In this document: positions 1 to 8,992 of the stretch, piece by piece
How the letters are laid out: every line of letters begins with the position of its first letter
Position numbering within the stretch: position 1 is the first letter of the stretch
Assembly (NCBI GenBank): GCA_019415335.1
Contig: DXKH01000067.1
Coordinates: 1 to 30,194 of the forward strand
Direction of reading: 5' to 3'
Source: Citrobacter sp.
GTDB taxonomy: Bacteria; Pseudomonadota; Gammaproteobacteria; Enterobacterales; Enterobacteriaceae
Length of the DNA stretch: 30,194 bases
Notes under the pieces: model-generated
What the model was told of the DNA's origin: nothing
Databases searched by the model: none
Seen by the model: only the letters and a program-made list of their open reading frames with translations
Translations under genes and position numbers: made by a program

Positions 1-652
1 AATGAATAAACCAAATTGATCCCGTAATTATATTACGCCGCAAAATCCTTACAATAAACAGGTTTTTATTGAGCAAATTTGCATTTTTCGACAGTGATCA
101 ATTTATAGCGAAATTGTCACGATCTCACCAATTTGATCTACGACAATTTATCGTGTTTTGCAGATTTTTTTCAAGAATTAAAAATTGATTTATATCAAAA
201 CCAACCAAATATGTTAATTATGTATAAACCATAGATCATTGGTGATTTTATTGTTAATTTATTGTGAAATATTTATGCAACACAATTATTACAATGAAAA
301 GGTATAGATAAAAAACCAGTGTTTTATTTAACAGAACCGCCTTATCCACTTTTTATAATACCAATTGATTAGATTAGCCAATTTGTTGCTATTTTACATA
401 ACATATTTTTATCAAAGTTAATTGATTGTTGCCTTTATGAGCACCGGCCGTAAGCCCGTTATGTTATTGTTTCATTAGTAATAATCACTTAAATGTATCG
501 ATGAAACAGGTATGACTTAGCGGGAGTGATTGTTTCTGAGTGAACAGAGACCACTTTCGCCTGATAAATGAAAAATGAGCGATTTTTGCAAGTTAGTTTT
601 TCTATAGCCGAGTACGCTCAGCGCCTCGCTTGATTACAATGAGGTTGCTGCT
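1..652. other. Gene-free AT-rich region, possible cydA upstream region
   Basis: No credible coding frame is seen. The stretch is strongly AT-rich and contains a perfect FNR-type box (listed separately) and repeated GTTAAT motifs near 213 and 252, reminiscent of ArcA boxes. In K-12 the suc operon and cydA lie in the same direction with mngRAB between them. A minus-strand cydA just left of position 1 would therefore explain a long oxygen-regulated leader here. That identity is inferred from synteny; cydA itself is not in the window. The right part (about 300-640) should hold the promoter of the gene starting at 653, but I cannot pick a convincing -10/-35 pair. Confidence 0.4.
185..198. promoter_or_regulatory. 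Perfect FNR-type box
   Basis: The sequence TTGATTTATATCAA matches the FNR consensus TTGAT-N4-ATCAA exactly. The site sits in a gene-free AT-rich region with GTTAAT repeats shortly downstream, compatible with joint FNR/ArcA control. The most likely target is a minus-strand gene left of the window (cydA by synteny). It is 455 bp from the start at 653, which is far for direct control of that gene. Confidence 0.55.
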
Positions 653-1597
653 ATGAGTCCTGATAATATCAGTTCTGCTGTCAATCGCTTCTCAGGTTGG
701 CCATCTAATGATCCTCTAAAAACAGATAAAGAATCAATGACATCACCCATGACTGTGCAGGTAATAAAGATGATTGCCGCCATCCTTGACCCATATCGGA
801 TAGTCGTTGGAATCGATACACTTTATACAACGCAGCGCGAAACATTTACCTCAGAGAGTCAACAGCTCATTGAATCAGCATTGCAAACACTTCATGTGAT
901 AAATTTAAATAACCTGGAAACAAATCTCGATGAGGACGGTCACTATCTGGCTTTTGGATATAACGTTGACACTCCTGACAGAATAACCGTTTCTGCTTAT
1001 AATGAAAAAAAGCCTGACTGCTATGGCCAATGTCTTTTAATACAGGATGACGAAACAGACTTATTTAACCTGATAAAAGTTAAAATTTTTGAAGCCAGGC
1101 ATAATTATGTCGCTCAATTGATGAGCGATCCCGAATTTATGTTCAAATTTAGTTATAGCGCTCAACAAAATAGATTAGAACCTCATCTTCTGGTTCCCAC
1201 TTATTTCCCTCTAAAAACAAACGAACCGGTTACGCAAGAGGATGTACTGTTACTTTATCGTTTCTTTAAAATGGATGGTGATTTTAATATATTAACATCA
1301 GATGAATACATGAGTATCATGACACCTCTGATGAAGTGTGAGCGTAGCATCCACGACCACAACAGGTATGTGACGGGCAAAGATACCCTTCTTCTGGACT
1401 ATCCTCCTTCTGGTAACCAGATATATTTCCATATTTTTCCTGACGAATCAGCAACACTAGTCCTTTATTTTTCAAACAATGACATTGAATGTTTCGTCTT
1501 TGAAAGAGATATTCCGAGCCAGTATCGCTTTTTCAAAATGTTTACCAATCTGGCACTGGTTATTGATCAGTTAACCGATGCCAATCAAATACTTTAA
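653..1597 (+). CDS. Unknown protein, 314 aa
   Basis: I do not recognise this protein. The frame starts at an ATG preceded by GAGG at 641-644, about 8 nt upstream. It encodes a soluble-looking, rather acidic protein without a signal peptide or membrane segment. The hexapeptide YRFFKM occurs twice, at about residues 202-207 and 291-296, in the C-terminal half. This hints at an internal duplication or just an amphipathic motif. Base composition is clearly AT-richer than the catabolic genes to the right, suggesting separate horizontal origin. The next gene (1678) follows after 80 bp on the same strand and has similar composition, so the two may be one transcription unit. Secretion effectors and chaperones often have this composition, but no diagnostic motif supports that here. 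Confidence 0.7.
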   Translation: MSPDNISSAVNRFSGWPSNDPLKTDKESMTSPMTVQVIKMIAAILDPYRIVVGIDTLYTTQRETFTSESQQLIESALQTLHVINLNNLETNLDEDGHYLAFGYNVDTPDRITVSAYNEKKPDCYGQCLLIQDDETDLFNLIKVKIFEARHNYVAQLMSDPEFMFKFSYSAQQNRLEPHLLVPTYFPLKTNEPVTQEDVLLLYRFFKMDGDFNILTSDEYMSIMTPLMKCERSIHDHNRYVTGKDTLLLDYPPSGNQIYFHIFPDESATLVLYFSNNDIECFVFERDIPSQYRFFKMFTNLALVIDQLTDANQIL

Positions 1598-1677
1598 TTT
1601 TTATATATTCCCTGTGGCAAATATTGCTAAACAATGCCCGGGGATTAATTTTTATTACTCACGGAAAGATTTAAATA

Positions 1678-2100
1678 ATGATCCCATCTCAAATCTCTTT
1701 CAACACCCTTCCTGTCAATGCAACATACGCTTCAGAGACAACAGTTGACACACAAAAATTCTCTGACATCCTCTACTCAGCGGGGTGTTCCCTAAAGGAT
1801 CTGGCTTATCTGAGCAGATGTCTGGCATCAATACATCCGACTATCGCCAAAAACATTTATGAAACAGAAAATCTCAGCGATCAAAAATTACTACATATTG
1901 ATTGCCGTAGTACAAATGAAATCAAGATAAATATCTTTTTTGGTCAACAACGAGAAGGATTAATTGAAATTAATTCTGACACTGTCATTTTTTCGATGTT
2001 GTCTTCATTAATTGACTCCGCCATTTCTAAATTTCAACACCAAATCCCCGTTAACGGTTCAGTTAATCGTGAACTATTGTATGAGGATTATACTGATTAA
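1678..2100 (+). CDS. Unknown small protein, 140 aa
   Basis: I do not recognise this protein. It starts at ATG 1678 behind GGAAAG at 1663-1668. The sequence is Ser/Thr-rich and polar at the N-terminus (about residues 1-28). A mixed alpha/beta segment follows (about residues 29-125), with no transmembrane stretch and no cleavable signal. Composition is as AT-rich as in the gene at 653, and both are unlike the operon that follows. A short overlapping frame running on past its stop (2012-2227) is probably not coding. Co-transfer and joint function with the 653 gene are inferred from proximity only. Confidence 0.6.
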   Translation: MIPSQISFNTLPVNATYASETTVDTQKFSDILYSAGCSLKDLAYLSRCLASIHPTIAKNIYETENLSDQKLLHIDCRSTNEIKINIFFGQQREGLIEINSDTVIFSMLSSLIDSAISKFQHQIPVNGSVNRELLYEDYTD

Positions 2101-2646
2101 ATCCACCCAGTCGCGAAAATGGCCTGCGTTATTGCCAGACGTAATAAAACCTTTGATTAACGTTACTCATACTGGTAGCACCTTCATGTACCTCTCTTTT
2201 TTACGAAAAATCAAAAGAGCTAACTAAGGTCATAATTCGCATGAATCATTAACCATTTGTTATTTTCAACATTATTTTTACATTAAGCAGAGATGAATTG
2301 CAGTGAAATTCGACTTAAATTTTATGAAATGCATTTACTCATGGCTAAACCCATATCACTAAAATGCAAATTAGAAGTAGATCACAAATACCTCAATACA
2401 CCAAATCAAGTTAATTTTAAAAATTTAACATTCATGACATTAGTTGACATAACACACTGAATTAACATGAGAATTTAAAAACATACTTTAAACAATCATT
2501 TCCCGAAAGACATTTTGAAAATAGATCAATTGCAACATTACGGTCAGATAAAGACACTCCTGTGATATTAAACCTGTGCCGTTATGAACGGCCATAAATA
2601 CGACGTGTGTAACTTATTTTACTCTCTGTCTTACAAAGGATTACCC
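2101..2646. other. Gene-free leader region of the glutamate mutase operon
   Basis: This is a 546-bp AT-rich stretch without a supported gene. It should hold the promoter of the glm operon. A TTGACA hexamer at 2444-2449 is the best -35 candidate, but no good -10 lies at the proper distance. An imperfect dyad, GTTAATTTT-N2-AAATTTAAC, lies at 2410-2429. A small perfect hairpin GCCGTT-ATG-AACGGC lies at 2578-2592 in the probable leader. I found no cobalamin-riboswitch signature although the operon is B12-dependent. Confidence 0.45.
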
Positions 2647-3096
2647 ATGAAGAAAGCAACACTTGTGATTGGCGTTATTGGCGCGGACTGCCATGTAGTA
2701 GGCAATAAAGTTCTGGACCGCGTTTTTAGCAACCATGGCTTCAGAGTCATTAATCTGGGCGTAATGGTCAGCCAGGACGAATATATTGATGCGGCCATTG
2801 AAACTGGCGCTGACGCGATTGTCGTCTCCTCTATCTATGGGCATGGCGATATCGACTGTCTGGGCATGCGCGAACGCTGCATCGAGCGTGGACTAGGGGA
2901 CATCCTGCTCTATGTGGGCGGTAACCTGGTGGTCGGAAAACATGACTTCGCTGACGTGGAAACCAAATTCAAAGAGATGGGATTTGATCGCGTCTTTGCC
3001 CCAAGTCATGACTTAGAAGATGTTTGTCAGCTGATGGCACACGATATCAACCAACGTCATGACGTTGATACTCGTATTCTTGAAGAGGCAATCTGA
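2647..3096 (+). CDS. glmS: Glutamate mutase (methylaspartate mutase) sigma subunit
   Basis: This is the small cobalamin-binding subunit of adenosylcobalamin-dependent glutamate mutase, which interconverts L-glutamate and L-threo-3-methylaspartate in the cytosol. The 149-residue Rossmann-type domain shows the base-off B12 signature D14-x-H16-x-x-G19, followed by SSIYGHG and the GGN motif. H16 would be the lower axial ligand of cobalt. I choose ATG 2647 because AAAGGA lies 6 nt upstream and the family's N-terminus begins right there. An in-frame ATG at 2584 would add 21 unlikely residues. The stop overlaps the next start (TGATG), indicating translational coupling with glmL. The symbol follows the GlmS/MutS naming for glutamate mutase and is unrelated to glucosamine-6-phosphate synthase or the mismatch-repair MutS. 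Confidence 0.95.
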   Translation: MKKATLVIGVIGADCHVVGNKVLDRVFSNHGFRVINLGVMVSQDEYIDAAIETGADAIVVSSIYGHGDIDCLGMRERCIERGLGDILLYVGGNLVVGKHDFADVETKFKEMGFDRVFAPSHDLEDVCQLMAHDINQRHDVDTRILEEAI

Positions 3097-4484
3097 TGCA
3101 AATCGTCTCTGTCGATATTGGATCGACGTGGACCAAAGCAGCCCTCTTCGCCCGGGAGGGGGACGCGTTAACGTTGGTTAACCACGTACTGACCCCAACC
3201 ACCACCCATCATCTGGCGAAGGGGTTTTTCTCCAGCCTGAACCTGGTGTTAAACGTAGATAATGCCCTCCCCCTGTTTAACAACGGTGAGGTTGCATTGA
3301 AGTATTCCTCCTCTGCCAAAGGTGGGCTGGCGGTTGCCGCAATGGGATTGGTGCCTTCTATCACCCTGGAAACCGCGAAAGTAACCGCTCACTCTGCGGG
3401 GGCTAAAATTGCGCAATATTACTCCTACAAGCTGAACCGCCGTGATATCCAGGCACTGGAAGAAACGCAGCCCGATATTCTCTTGTTCACCGGCGGCACC
3501 GACGGCGGAGAAGAAAGTTACGGCCTGAATAACGCCCGTGTGCTGGCAGAATCCAAACTCGACTGCGCCATTATTTATGCCGGAAACCGGGATATTCAGG
3601 ACGAGGTGCAGGAGATCCTAGGGCATAAAGACCTGACCATCGTCGACAACGTTCTGCCCGATCTTGACCATCCGAACCCTTTAGCTGCACGCCAGGCTAT
3701 CTGCGACATATTCCTTAAACGCATCATTAAAGGGAAAGGGCTGGATGTCGTTGTTGATAAAACAGGCGAAGAACCAATGCCGACACCGTGGACAGTCTTT
3801 GAACTGGTTAAGGCAATCAGTAATGTCGATCACAGCTGGAAAGAGTTCATGCTGATCGACATGGGTGGCGCAACCACCGATGTCTATTCCGCCTGTGCCA
3901 ACACGCTCTCGCCCGACACCGTTTTACACGGCGTACCGGAACCCTTCGTGAAACGGACGGTGGAAGGCGATCTGGGAATGCGCGTCTCGGCAATGGTGGT
4001 TGGTGAAAGTGCGAAAGAGTTAGTCAATGTGAATTTTGCTCAGCAACCCGCACAGCTGGACGCTTTTTATCATTACCTCCGTCATCTAGTCGCTCATCCC
4101 GACTACTTACCCGCGAATGCAGAAGAAAAATATTTCGATACAGTCCTGGCCGGACTGTGTGTGGGTTATGCCACCGAAAGACATGCGGGCACCAAAAAAG
4201 AGGTCTGCACCTGCGTCGGCAATGTCGATTTACAGATGGGACGTGACCTGACAACCGTGCGTAAAGTCGTCGGATCCGGCGGATGGCTCTCGCGTGCCAG
4301 TCAGTTCGATATGCATCACTGGTTGAAATACCGCGAGTTAAACGACGACGGTAAACGCATTCTCTTACCGACCGAATTTGAATATTACCGCGATTCCCGG
4401 GGGCTATTACCACTGCTGGCAAACGTCGCCAGAGTCGATCCGCTGGCCGCCGCGCGCACCAGTATTCAATGCTTAACCCTATAA
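3096..4484 (+). CDS. glmL: Glutamate mutase accessory ATPase GlmL (MutL)
   Basis: This 462-aa protein is encoded between the two mutase subunits, as in the classical clostridial mutS-mutL-mutE-mal order. The N-terminus carries VDIGSTWTKAALF, the phosphate-1 motif of the ASKHA (actin/Hsp70/hexokinase) ATPases. A second DMGGATTDVYS motif lies near residues 255-265. Family knowledge suggests a chaperone-like reactivase that exchanges damaged cobalamin on the mutase, comparable to diol dehydratase reactivating factors. That role is less firmly shown than for the diol dehydratase proteins. It starts within the glmS stop codon, and glmE follows after 18 bp. The length is normal and I see no disruption. 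Confidence 0.92.
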   Translation: MQIVSVDIGSTWTKAALFAREGDALTLVNHVLTPTTTHHLAKGFFSSLNLVLNVDNALPLFNNGEVALKYSSSAKGGLAVAAMGLVPSITLETAKVTAHSAGAKIAQYYSYKLNRRDIQALEETQPDILLFTGGTDGGEESYGLNNARVLAESKLDCAIIYAGNRDIQDEVQEILGHKDLTIVDNVLPDLDHPNPLAARQAICDIFLKRIIKGKGLDVVVDKTGEEPMPTPWTVFELVKAISNVDHSWKEFMLIDMGGATTDVYSACANTLSPDTVLHGVPEPFVKRTVEGDLGMRVSAMVVGESAKELVNVNFAQQPAQLDAFYHYLRHLVAHPDYLPANAEEKYFDTVLAGLCVGYATERHAGTKKEVCTCVGNVDLQMGRDLTTVRKVVGSGGWLSRASQFDMHHWLKYRELNDDGKRILLPTEFEYYRDSRGLLPLLANVARVDPLAAARTSIQCLTL

Positions 4485-4502
4485 CAATTAAGGCTGCAAT
4501 CA

Positions 4503-5948
4503 ATGGAACTTCGAAATAAGAAATTAACCCATGACGAATTCATGACCGAGCGGCAACAGGTACTGAAAACCTGGGAAACCGGCAAGGATGTTGAAAACTT
4601 TGAAGATGGCGTTAAATACCAACAAACCATTCCTGAGCATAAACGCTTCTCTCTTGCCCTGCTGAAAGCAGACAAGGAAGGTAAAACTCTTAGCCAACCG
4701 CGCGCAGGCGTGGCGCTGATGGACGAACACATCGAACTACTGAAAACACTACAAGAAGAATGCGATCTGCTGCCGAGCACCATCGACGCATATACCCGTC
4801 TGAATCGGTACGAAGAAGCGGCTGTAGGGATTAAAAAATCCATCGAAGCCGGAACCTCTAAACTGAACGGTTTACCGGTCGTTAACCACGGCGTCGCAGC
4901 TTGCCGTCGCCTCACCGAAACTCTGCAAAAACCGCTACAGATCCGCCACGGCACGCCAGATGCGCGTCTGCTGGCTGAAATCTCGATGGCCAGCGGCTTT
5001 ACCAGTTATGAAGGCGGCGGCATTTCCTACAATATTCCGTATGCCAAGCGCGTAACGCTGGAAAAATCGATCCGCGACTGGCAGTACTGCGACCGTTTAA
5101 TGGGGATGTATGAAGAACACGGGATCCGCATCAACCGCGAACCGTTTGGCCCACTAACGGGTACCCTGATCCCGCCGTTTATCTCGCACTCTATCGCGAT
5201 AATCGAAGGATTACTGGCGCTGGAACAGGGTGTGAAATCTATCACCGTTGGTTATGGACAGGTCGGCAGCCTGACGCAGGATGTTGCGGCGATCCAGTCT
5301 CTGCGTGAACTTGCACACGAATATTTTCAGAGCTATGGCTATACCGACTATGAATTAAGTACCGTGTTTCACCAGTGGATGGGCGGCTTTCCGGAAGACG
5401 AATCGAAAGCGTTCGCTATTATCTCCTGGGGCGCAGCCGTCGCGGGGATGTCTGGTGCCACCAAAGTCATCACCAAAAGTCCGCACGAAGCCTGGGGCAT
5501 CCCGACTGCCGCTGCCAACATTCAGGGGCTGAAAGCCTCCCGCCAGATGCTCAACATGGTCAACGAGCAGAAATTCCCGCCGTGCCCTGCGGTTGAACTG
5601 GAAATTGAACTGATTAAGAGCGAGGTTCGCGCGGTACTGAATAAAGTGTTCGAACTGGGTAATGGTGATATTGCGCGCGGTACGGTGCTGGCATTTGAAT
5701 CGGGCGTACTGGATGTGCCGTTTGCGCCAGCCGCCTGCAACGCGGGCAAAATTCTTCCGGTCCGTGACAACACCGGCGCGATACGCGTACTGGAAGCCGG
5801 AGCCGTTCCATTGCCAAAAGATATTCTCGACCTCCACCACGATTACGTTGCGGAACGCGCACGCTTTGAAGGACGCCAACCGACATTCCAGATGGTTGTA
5901 GATGACATCAATGCTGTATCCCACAGTAAATTAATAGGAAGACCATAA
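4503..5948 (+). CDS. glmE: Glutamate mutase epsilon (catalytic) subunit
   Basis: This 481-aa TIM-barrel subunit of glutamate mutase binds glutamate and, with GlmS, forms the radical active site at the interface holding adenosylcobalamin. The segment EGGGISYNIPYAK, near residues 170-182, is characteristic of the family's active-site region. The length fits the known subunit of about 483 aa. AAGG at 4490-4493 precedes ATG 4503. The TAA stop shares its last base with the mal start (TAATG at 5946-5950), so the two are translationally coupled. The reaction makes the substrate for Mal, the next enzyme. Confidence 0.95.
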   Translation: MELRNKKLTHDEFMTERQQVLKTWETGKDVENFEDGVKYQQTIPEHKRFSLALLKADKEGKTLSQPRAGVALMDEHIELLKTLQEECDLLPSTIDAYTRLNRYEEAAVGIKKSIEAGTSKLNGLPVVNHGVAACRRLTETLQKPLQIRHGTPDARLLAEISMASGFTSYEGGGISYNIPYAKRVTLEKSIRDWQYCDRLMGMYEEHGIRINREPFGPLTGTLIPPFISHSIAIIEGLLALEQGVKSITVGYGQVGSLTQDVAAIQSLRELAHEYFQSYGYTDYELSTVFHQWMGGFPEDESKAFAIISWGAAVAGMSGATKVITKSPHEAWGIPTAAANIQGLKASRQMLNMVNEQKFPPCPAVELEIELIKSEVRAVLNKVFELGNGDIARGTVLAFESGVLDVPFAPAACNAGKILPVRDNTGAIRVLEAGAVPLPKDILDLHHDYVAERARFEGRQPTFQMVVDDINAVSHSKLIGRP

Positions 5949-7189
5949 TGAAAATAAAACAGGCTCTGTTCACCGCTGGCTACTCCTCATTCTATTTCGA
6001 TGACCAGCAGGCGATAAAAAACGGAGCGGGTCATGACGGCTTTTTTTATACCGGGGAGCCGGTAACACAGGGGTTTAACGCCGTTCGTCAGGCCGGGGAG
6101 TGCGTATCGGTACAGTTGATTCTGGAAAACGGCGCGGTCGCCGTAGGTGACTGTGCTGCCGTACAGTATTCCGGGGCAGGTGGTCGCGATCCACTGTTCC
6201 TCGCAGAGCACTTTATTCCGTTCCTCAACGACCATATCAAGCCATTACTGGTAGGCCGCGATGTGGATGCTTTCCTGCCGAATGCCCGTTTCTTCGACAA
6301 ATTGCGTATTGACGGCAACTTGCTGCATACCGCCGTGCGCTACGGATTATCACAGGCGCTGCTTGATGCTACCGCGCTGGCAACCGGCCGTCTGAAAACT
6401 GAAGTGGTCTATGATGAATGGCAGTTGCCACGCGTGGCGGAATCCATTCCATTATTTGGTCAGAGCGGGGACGATCGATATATCGCCGTCGATAAGATGA
6501 TCCTTAAGGGCATCGACGTGCTGCCCCATGCACTGATTAATAACGTCGAAGAGAAACTGGGCTTTAAAGGTGAAAAACTGCGCGAATATGTCCGCTGGTT
6601 GTCGGATCGTATTCTGAGCAAGCGCACCAGCGCACGCTACCACCCAACCCTGCACATCGATGTATACGGCACTATCGGTCTGATCTTCGATATGGATCCG
6701 CTTCGCTGTGCGCAATACATCGCCAGCCTGGAAAAAGAAGCGCAAGGCCTGCCGCTCTACATTGAAGGGCCGGTCGATGCCGGTAACAAGCCCGATCAAA
6801 TTCGCCTGCTGACCGCGATTACCAAAGAGCTGACGCGCCTCGGTTCCGGCGTGAAAATTGTGGCCGATGAATGGTGTAACACCTACCAGGATATTGTTGA
6901 TTTCACTGATGCCGCCAGTTGCCACATGGTGCAAATCAAAACCCCGGATCTGGGCAGTATTCACAACATCGTCGATGCGGTTCTTTACTGCAACAGCCAC
7001 AGCATGGAAGCGTACCAGGGCGGCACCTGCAATGAAACTGATGTCAGTGCCCGCACCTGTGTCCACGTCGCCCTTGCCGCTCGCCCTATGCGTATGCTGG
7101 TAAAGCCAGGGATGGGCTTTGACGAAGGCCTCGATATCGTCTTCAACGAAATGAATCGTACTATCGCGCTGTTGCAGGCTAAGGATTAA
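5948..7189 (+). CDS. mal: Methylaspartate ammonia-lyase
   Basis: This enolase-superfamily enzyme eliminates ammonia from (2S,3S)-3-methylaspartate to give mesaconate. The 413-aa protein closely resembles the structurally characterised Citrobacter amalonaticus enzyme (comparison from memory). All key residues are visible at the standard positions: H194 in VLPHALIN, Mg ligands D238, E273 and D307, and the catalytic base K331 in QIKTPDLG. It is coupled to glmE by a one-base overlap and followed 3 bp later by the AtuA-like gene, whose AAGGA ribosome site (7180-7184) lies inside the mal 3' end. Its presence next to glmSLE defines the methylaspartate pathway of glutamate fermentation. Confidence 0.96.
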   Translation: MKIKQALFTAGYSSFYFDDQQAIKNGAGHDGFFYTGEPVTQGFNAVRQAGECVSVQLILENGAVAVGDCAAVQYSGAGGRDPLFLAEHFIPFLNDHIKPLLVGRDVDAFLPNARFFDKLRIDGNLLHTAVRYGLSQALLDATALATGRLKTEVVYDEWQLPRVAESIPLFGQSGDDRYIAVDKMILKGIDVLPHALINNVEEKLGFKGEKLREYVRWLSDRILSKRTSARYHPTLHIDVYGTIGLIFDMDPLRCAQYIASLEKEAQGLPLYIEGPVDAGNKPDQIRLLTAITKELTRLGSGVKIVADEWCNTYQDIVDFTDAASCHMVQIKTPDLGSIHNIVDAVLYCNSHSMEAYQGGTCNETDVSARTCVHVALAARPMRMLVKPGMGFDEGLDIVFNEMNRTIALLQAKD

Positions 7190-7192
7190 CAA

Positions 7193-8563
7193 ATGGCTCG
7201 TTCTTTTAAAGTCTTATCGCCAACGGCAATCCTCGGGTATGGATTCCCGGAAGAGAGCTTCCGCAAAGCGATGGCAGAATCGCCCGATCTGATCGCCGTT
7301 GATGCAGGCTCTTCCGATCCTGGCCCCCACTACCTCGGAGCGGGCAAACCGTTTACCGATCGCGCAGGGGTCAAGCGCGATCTGCGCTATATGATCACCG
7401 CAGGCGTGCAAAATAATATACCGGTGGTGATCGGAACGGCCGGCGGTTCTGGTGCCGCTCCACACCTGGAGTGGTGCCGAGAAATAATTCATGAGATTGC
7501 CCGGGAAGAGCAACTCGCGTTCTCGATGGCGCTGATCCCGGCAGACGTTGACAAAGCCATCGTCCACCAGGCGCTGGATAACGGCAAAATCACGGCGCTG
7601 GATTTTGTCCCGCCGTTAACCCACGACGCGATTGACGAAAGTACGTATATCGTTGCGCAAATGGGCATCGAACCCTTCCAGCGGGCGCTGAAAGAAGGCG
7701 CGCAAGTGGTGCTGGGCGGGCGCGCTTACGACCCGGCCTGCTTTGCTGCGCTTCCGATCATGCAAGGCTTTGATGAAGGTCTGGCGCTGCATTGTGGGAA
7801 AATCCTTGAATGCGCGGCAATCGCCGCAACGCCCGGCTCAGGCTCTGACTGTGCGATGGGCATCATTGATGACAACGGCTTTACGCTGAAGACATTTAAT
7901 CCGAAGCGTAAATTTACCGAAACGTCAGCGGCTGCACACACACTGTATGAGAAATCCGATCCCTACTTCCTGCCTGGACCTGGCGGCGTGTTGAACCTGA
8001 AAGGCTGCACATTTAAAGCGGTCAATGACGGCGAAGTGTACGTCAGCGGTTCTAAGCATGAAGAAACGCCGTATGCCCTGAAACTGGAAGGTGCGCGACG
8101 GGTGGGCTTCCGCTGTCTGACCATCGCAGGAACGCGCGACCCGATCATGATCGCCGGGATCGATAAAATCATCGATGAAGTCAAAACCAGCGTTTCACGT
8201 AACCTGTCGCTCGACGATGACAGCATTCGCATCAATTTCCACCTGTACGGCAAAAACGGGGTGATGGGCGACCATGAACCGATGCAAACTGCCGGGCATG
8301 AGCTGGGGATTGTCCTTGATGTAGTTGCACCGACCCAGGAAATTGCCAATAGCGTTTGCTCGCTGGTGCGCTCTACCATGCTGCACTACGGCTATGAAAA
8401 CCGCATCGCTACCGCAGGCAATCTGGCGTTCCCGTTCTCCCCTTCTGATATCCAGGGCGGGCCGGTATACGAATTTTCCATATATCACCTGATTGAAGCC
8501 AACGACGCTCTGCGTTTTGATTTCCATATTGAACAGGTGACGCCAGAAGGAGTTCAGGCATGA
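7193..8563 (+). CDS. AtuA-like (DUF1446) protein of unknown function
   Basis: This 456-aa cytosolic protein belongs to the acyclic terpene utilisation AtuA family (PF07287, formerly DUF1446). Family-typical segments are the N-terminal DAGSSDPGPHYLG, then GTAGGSGAAPHLEWC, and GGRAYDPACFAA in the middle. The name comes from the Pseudomonas citronellol/geraniol pathway, but the biochemical activity is not established as far as I know, and there is no terpene gene here. Its ATG is 3 bp after mal, and its stop overlaps the DUF4387 start (ATGA). It is therefore embedded in the glutamate operon and forms an obligate-looking pair with the next gene. A role in handling mesaconate or citramalate, or their CoA esters, is conceivable by context only. 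Confidence 0.85.
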   Translation: MARSFKVLSPTAILGYGFPEESFRKAMAESPDLIAVDAGSSDPGPHYLGAGKPFTDRAGVKRDLRYMITAGVQNNIPVVIGTAGGSGAAPHLEWCREIIHEIAREEQLAFSMALIPADVDKAIVHQALDNGKITALDFVPPLTHDAIDESTYIVAQMGIEPFQRALKEGAQVVLGGRAYDPACFAALPIMQGFDEGLALHCGKILECAAIAATPGSGSDCAMGIIDDNGFTLKTFNPKRKFTETSAAAHTLYEKSDPYFLPGPGGVLNLKGCTFKAVNDGEVYVSGSKHEETPYALKLEGARRVGFRCLTIAGTRDPIMIAGIDKIIDEVKTSVSRNLSLDDDSIRINFHLYGKNGVMGDHEPMQTAGHELGIVLDVVAPTQEIANSVCSLVRSTMLHYGYENRIATAGNLAFPFSPSDIQGGPVYEFSIYHLIEANDALRFDFHIEQVTPEGVQA

Positions 8564-8877
8564 AACAGTCAATTGTCTCACTGGCGCAAGTCATTCGTTC
8601 GAAAAATGCCGGACCTTACGAACTGGTTTTAGATATTTTATTTAAAACGAAAGAAAACTATGAGCGAGTTAAATCATCAGGGCAATTAACCCCAGAACTG
8701 ATTGCGCGCTTATATCATGTTGAACCTGACTTTATTCACCGTATTGTCTGGTTTGATCCTTCTAACGCAGTAAAAATCGTCATGCCACGAGATATTATCT
8801 CCGGGAATGTAGGTGACAATGATGTCTATGGTGCACAGCAACATGCACCTTTATTAAATATGAGTTTCGATTTGTAA
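8560..8877 (+). CDS. DUF4387 family small protein, AtuA partner
   Basis: This 105-aa protein has the compact DUF4387 architecture. It opens with LAQVIRSKNAGPYELVLDILF, continues with a middle helix, and ends in a conserved-looking tail (YGAQQHAPLLNM). In many bacteria the DUF4387 domain is fused to, or directly follows, an AtuA-type protein. Here the start codon lies in the AtuA stop (ATGA at 8560-8563), with GAAGGAG about 8 nt upstream inside the AtuA gene, so a stoichiometric two-subunit complex is likely. No catalytic function is known to me. The gene is followed by a strong hairpin at 8961-8992. Confidence 0.82.
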   Translation: MKQSIVSLAQVIRSKNAGPYELVLDILFKTKENYERVKSSGQLTPELIARLYHVEPDFIHRIVWFDPSNAVKIVMPRDIISGNVGDNDVYGAQQHAPLLNMSFDL

Positions 8878-8960
8878 AAATCCGAATACTTTTAGCCAAC
8901 TGACATCCCGTCACTTATTGCAGTTCAACACTTCAGCTATTTGTAAGGTTGTAATAGCAG

Positions 8961-8992
8961 GTAGATGCCTGAATCTCTATTCAGGCATCTAC
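8961..8992 (+). terminator. Perfect 14-bp stem hairpin between operon segments
   Basis: GTAGATGCCTGAAT (8961-8974) is followed by a CTCT loop and its exact reverse complement (8979-8992). The bases after it (TTCTCCTG) are only moderately T-rich, so termination may be partial. It could alternatively protect the upstream glmSLE-mal-AtuA mRNA from 3' decay. It splits the plus-strand cluster into an enzyme part and a symporter-fumD-cobO part. Confidence 0.6.

Noticed and set aside
1607..1656. Terminator between the two unknown genes
   Set aside because: A GGCA/TGCC plus CCC/GGGG pairing followed by T-rich sequence can be drawn, but the stem is interrupted and weak.
2012..2227. 71-codon frame overlapping the end of the gene at 1678
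   Set aside because: No good ribosome site, overlaps in another frame, and composition looks non-coding; probably chance.
2515..2529. FNR-like sequence TTGAAAATAGATCAA upstream of glmS
   Set aside because: The half-sites are separated by five bases instead of four and the left half lacks its T, so it does not fit the FNR consensus.
2101..2646. Cobalamin riboswitch in the glm leader
   Set aside because: Looked for because the operon needs B12, but no B12-box-like conserved element or GC-rich multibranch structure is visible.
2584..2646. Upstream ATG extension of glmS
   Set aside because: The start sits in a small hairpin, has no ribosome site, and adds residues before the conserved family N-terminus.
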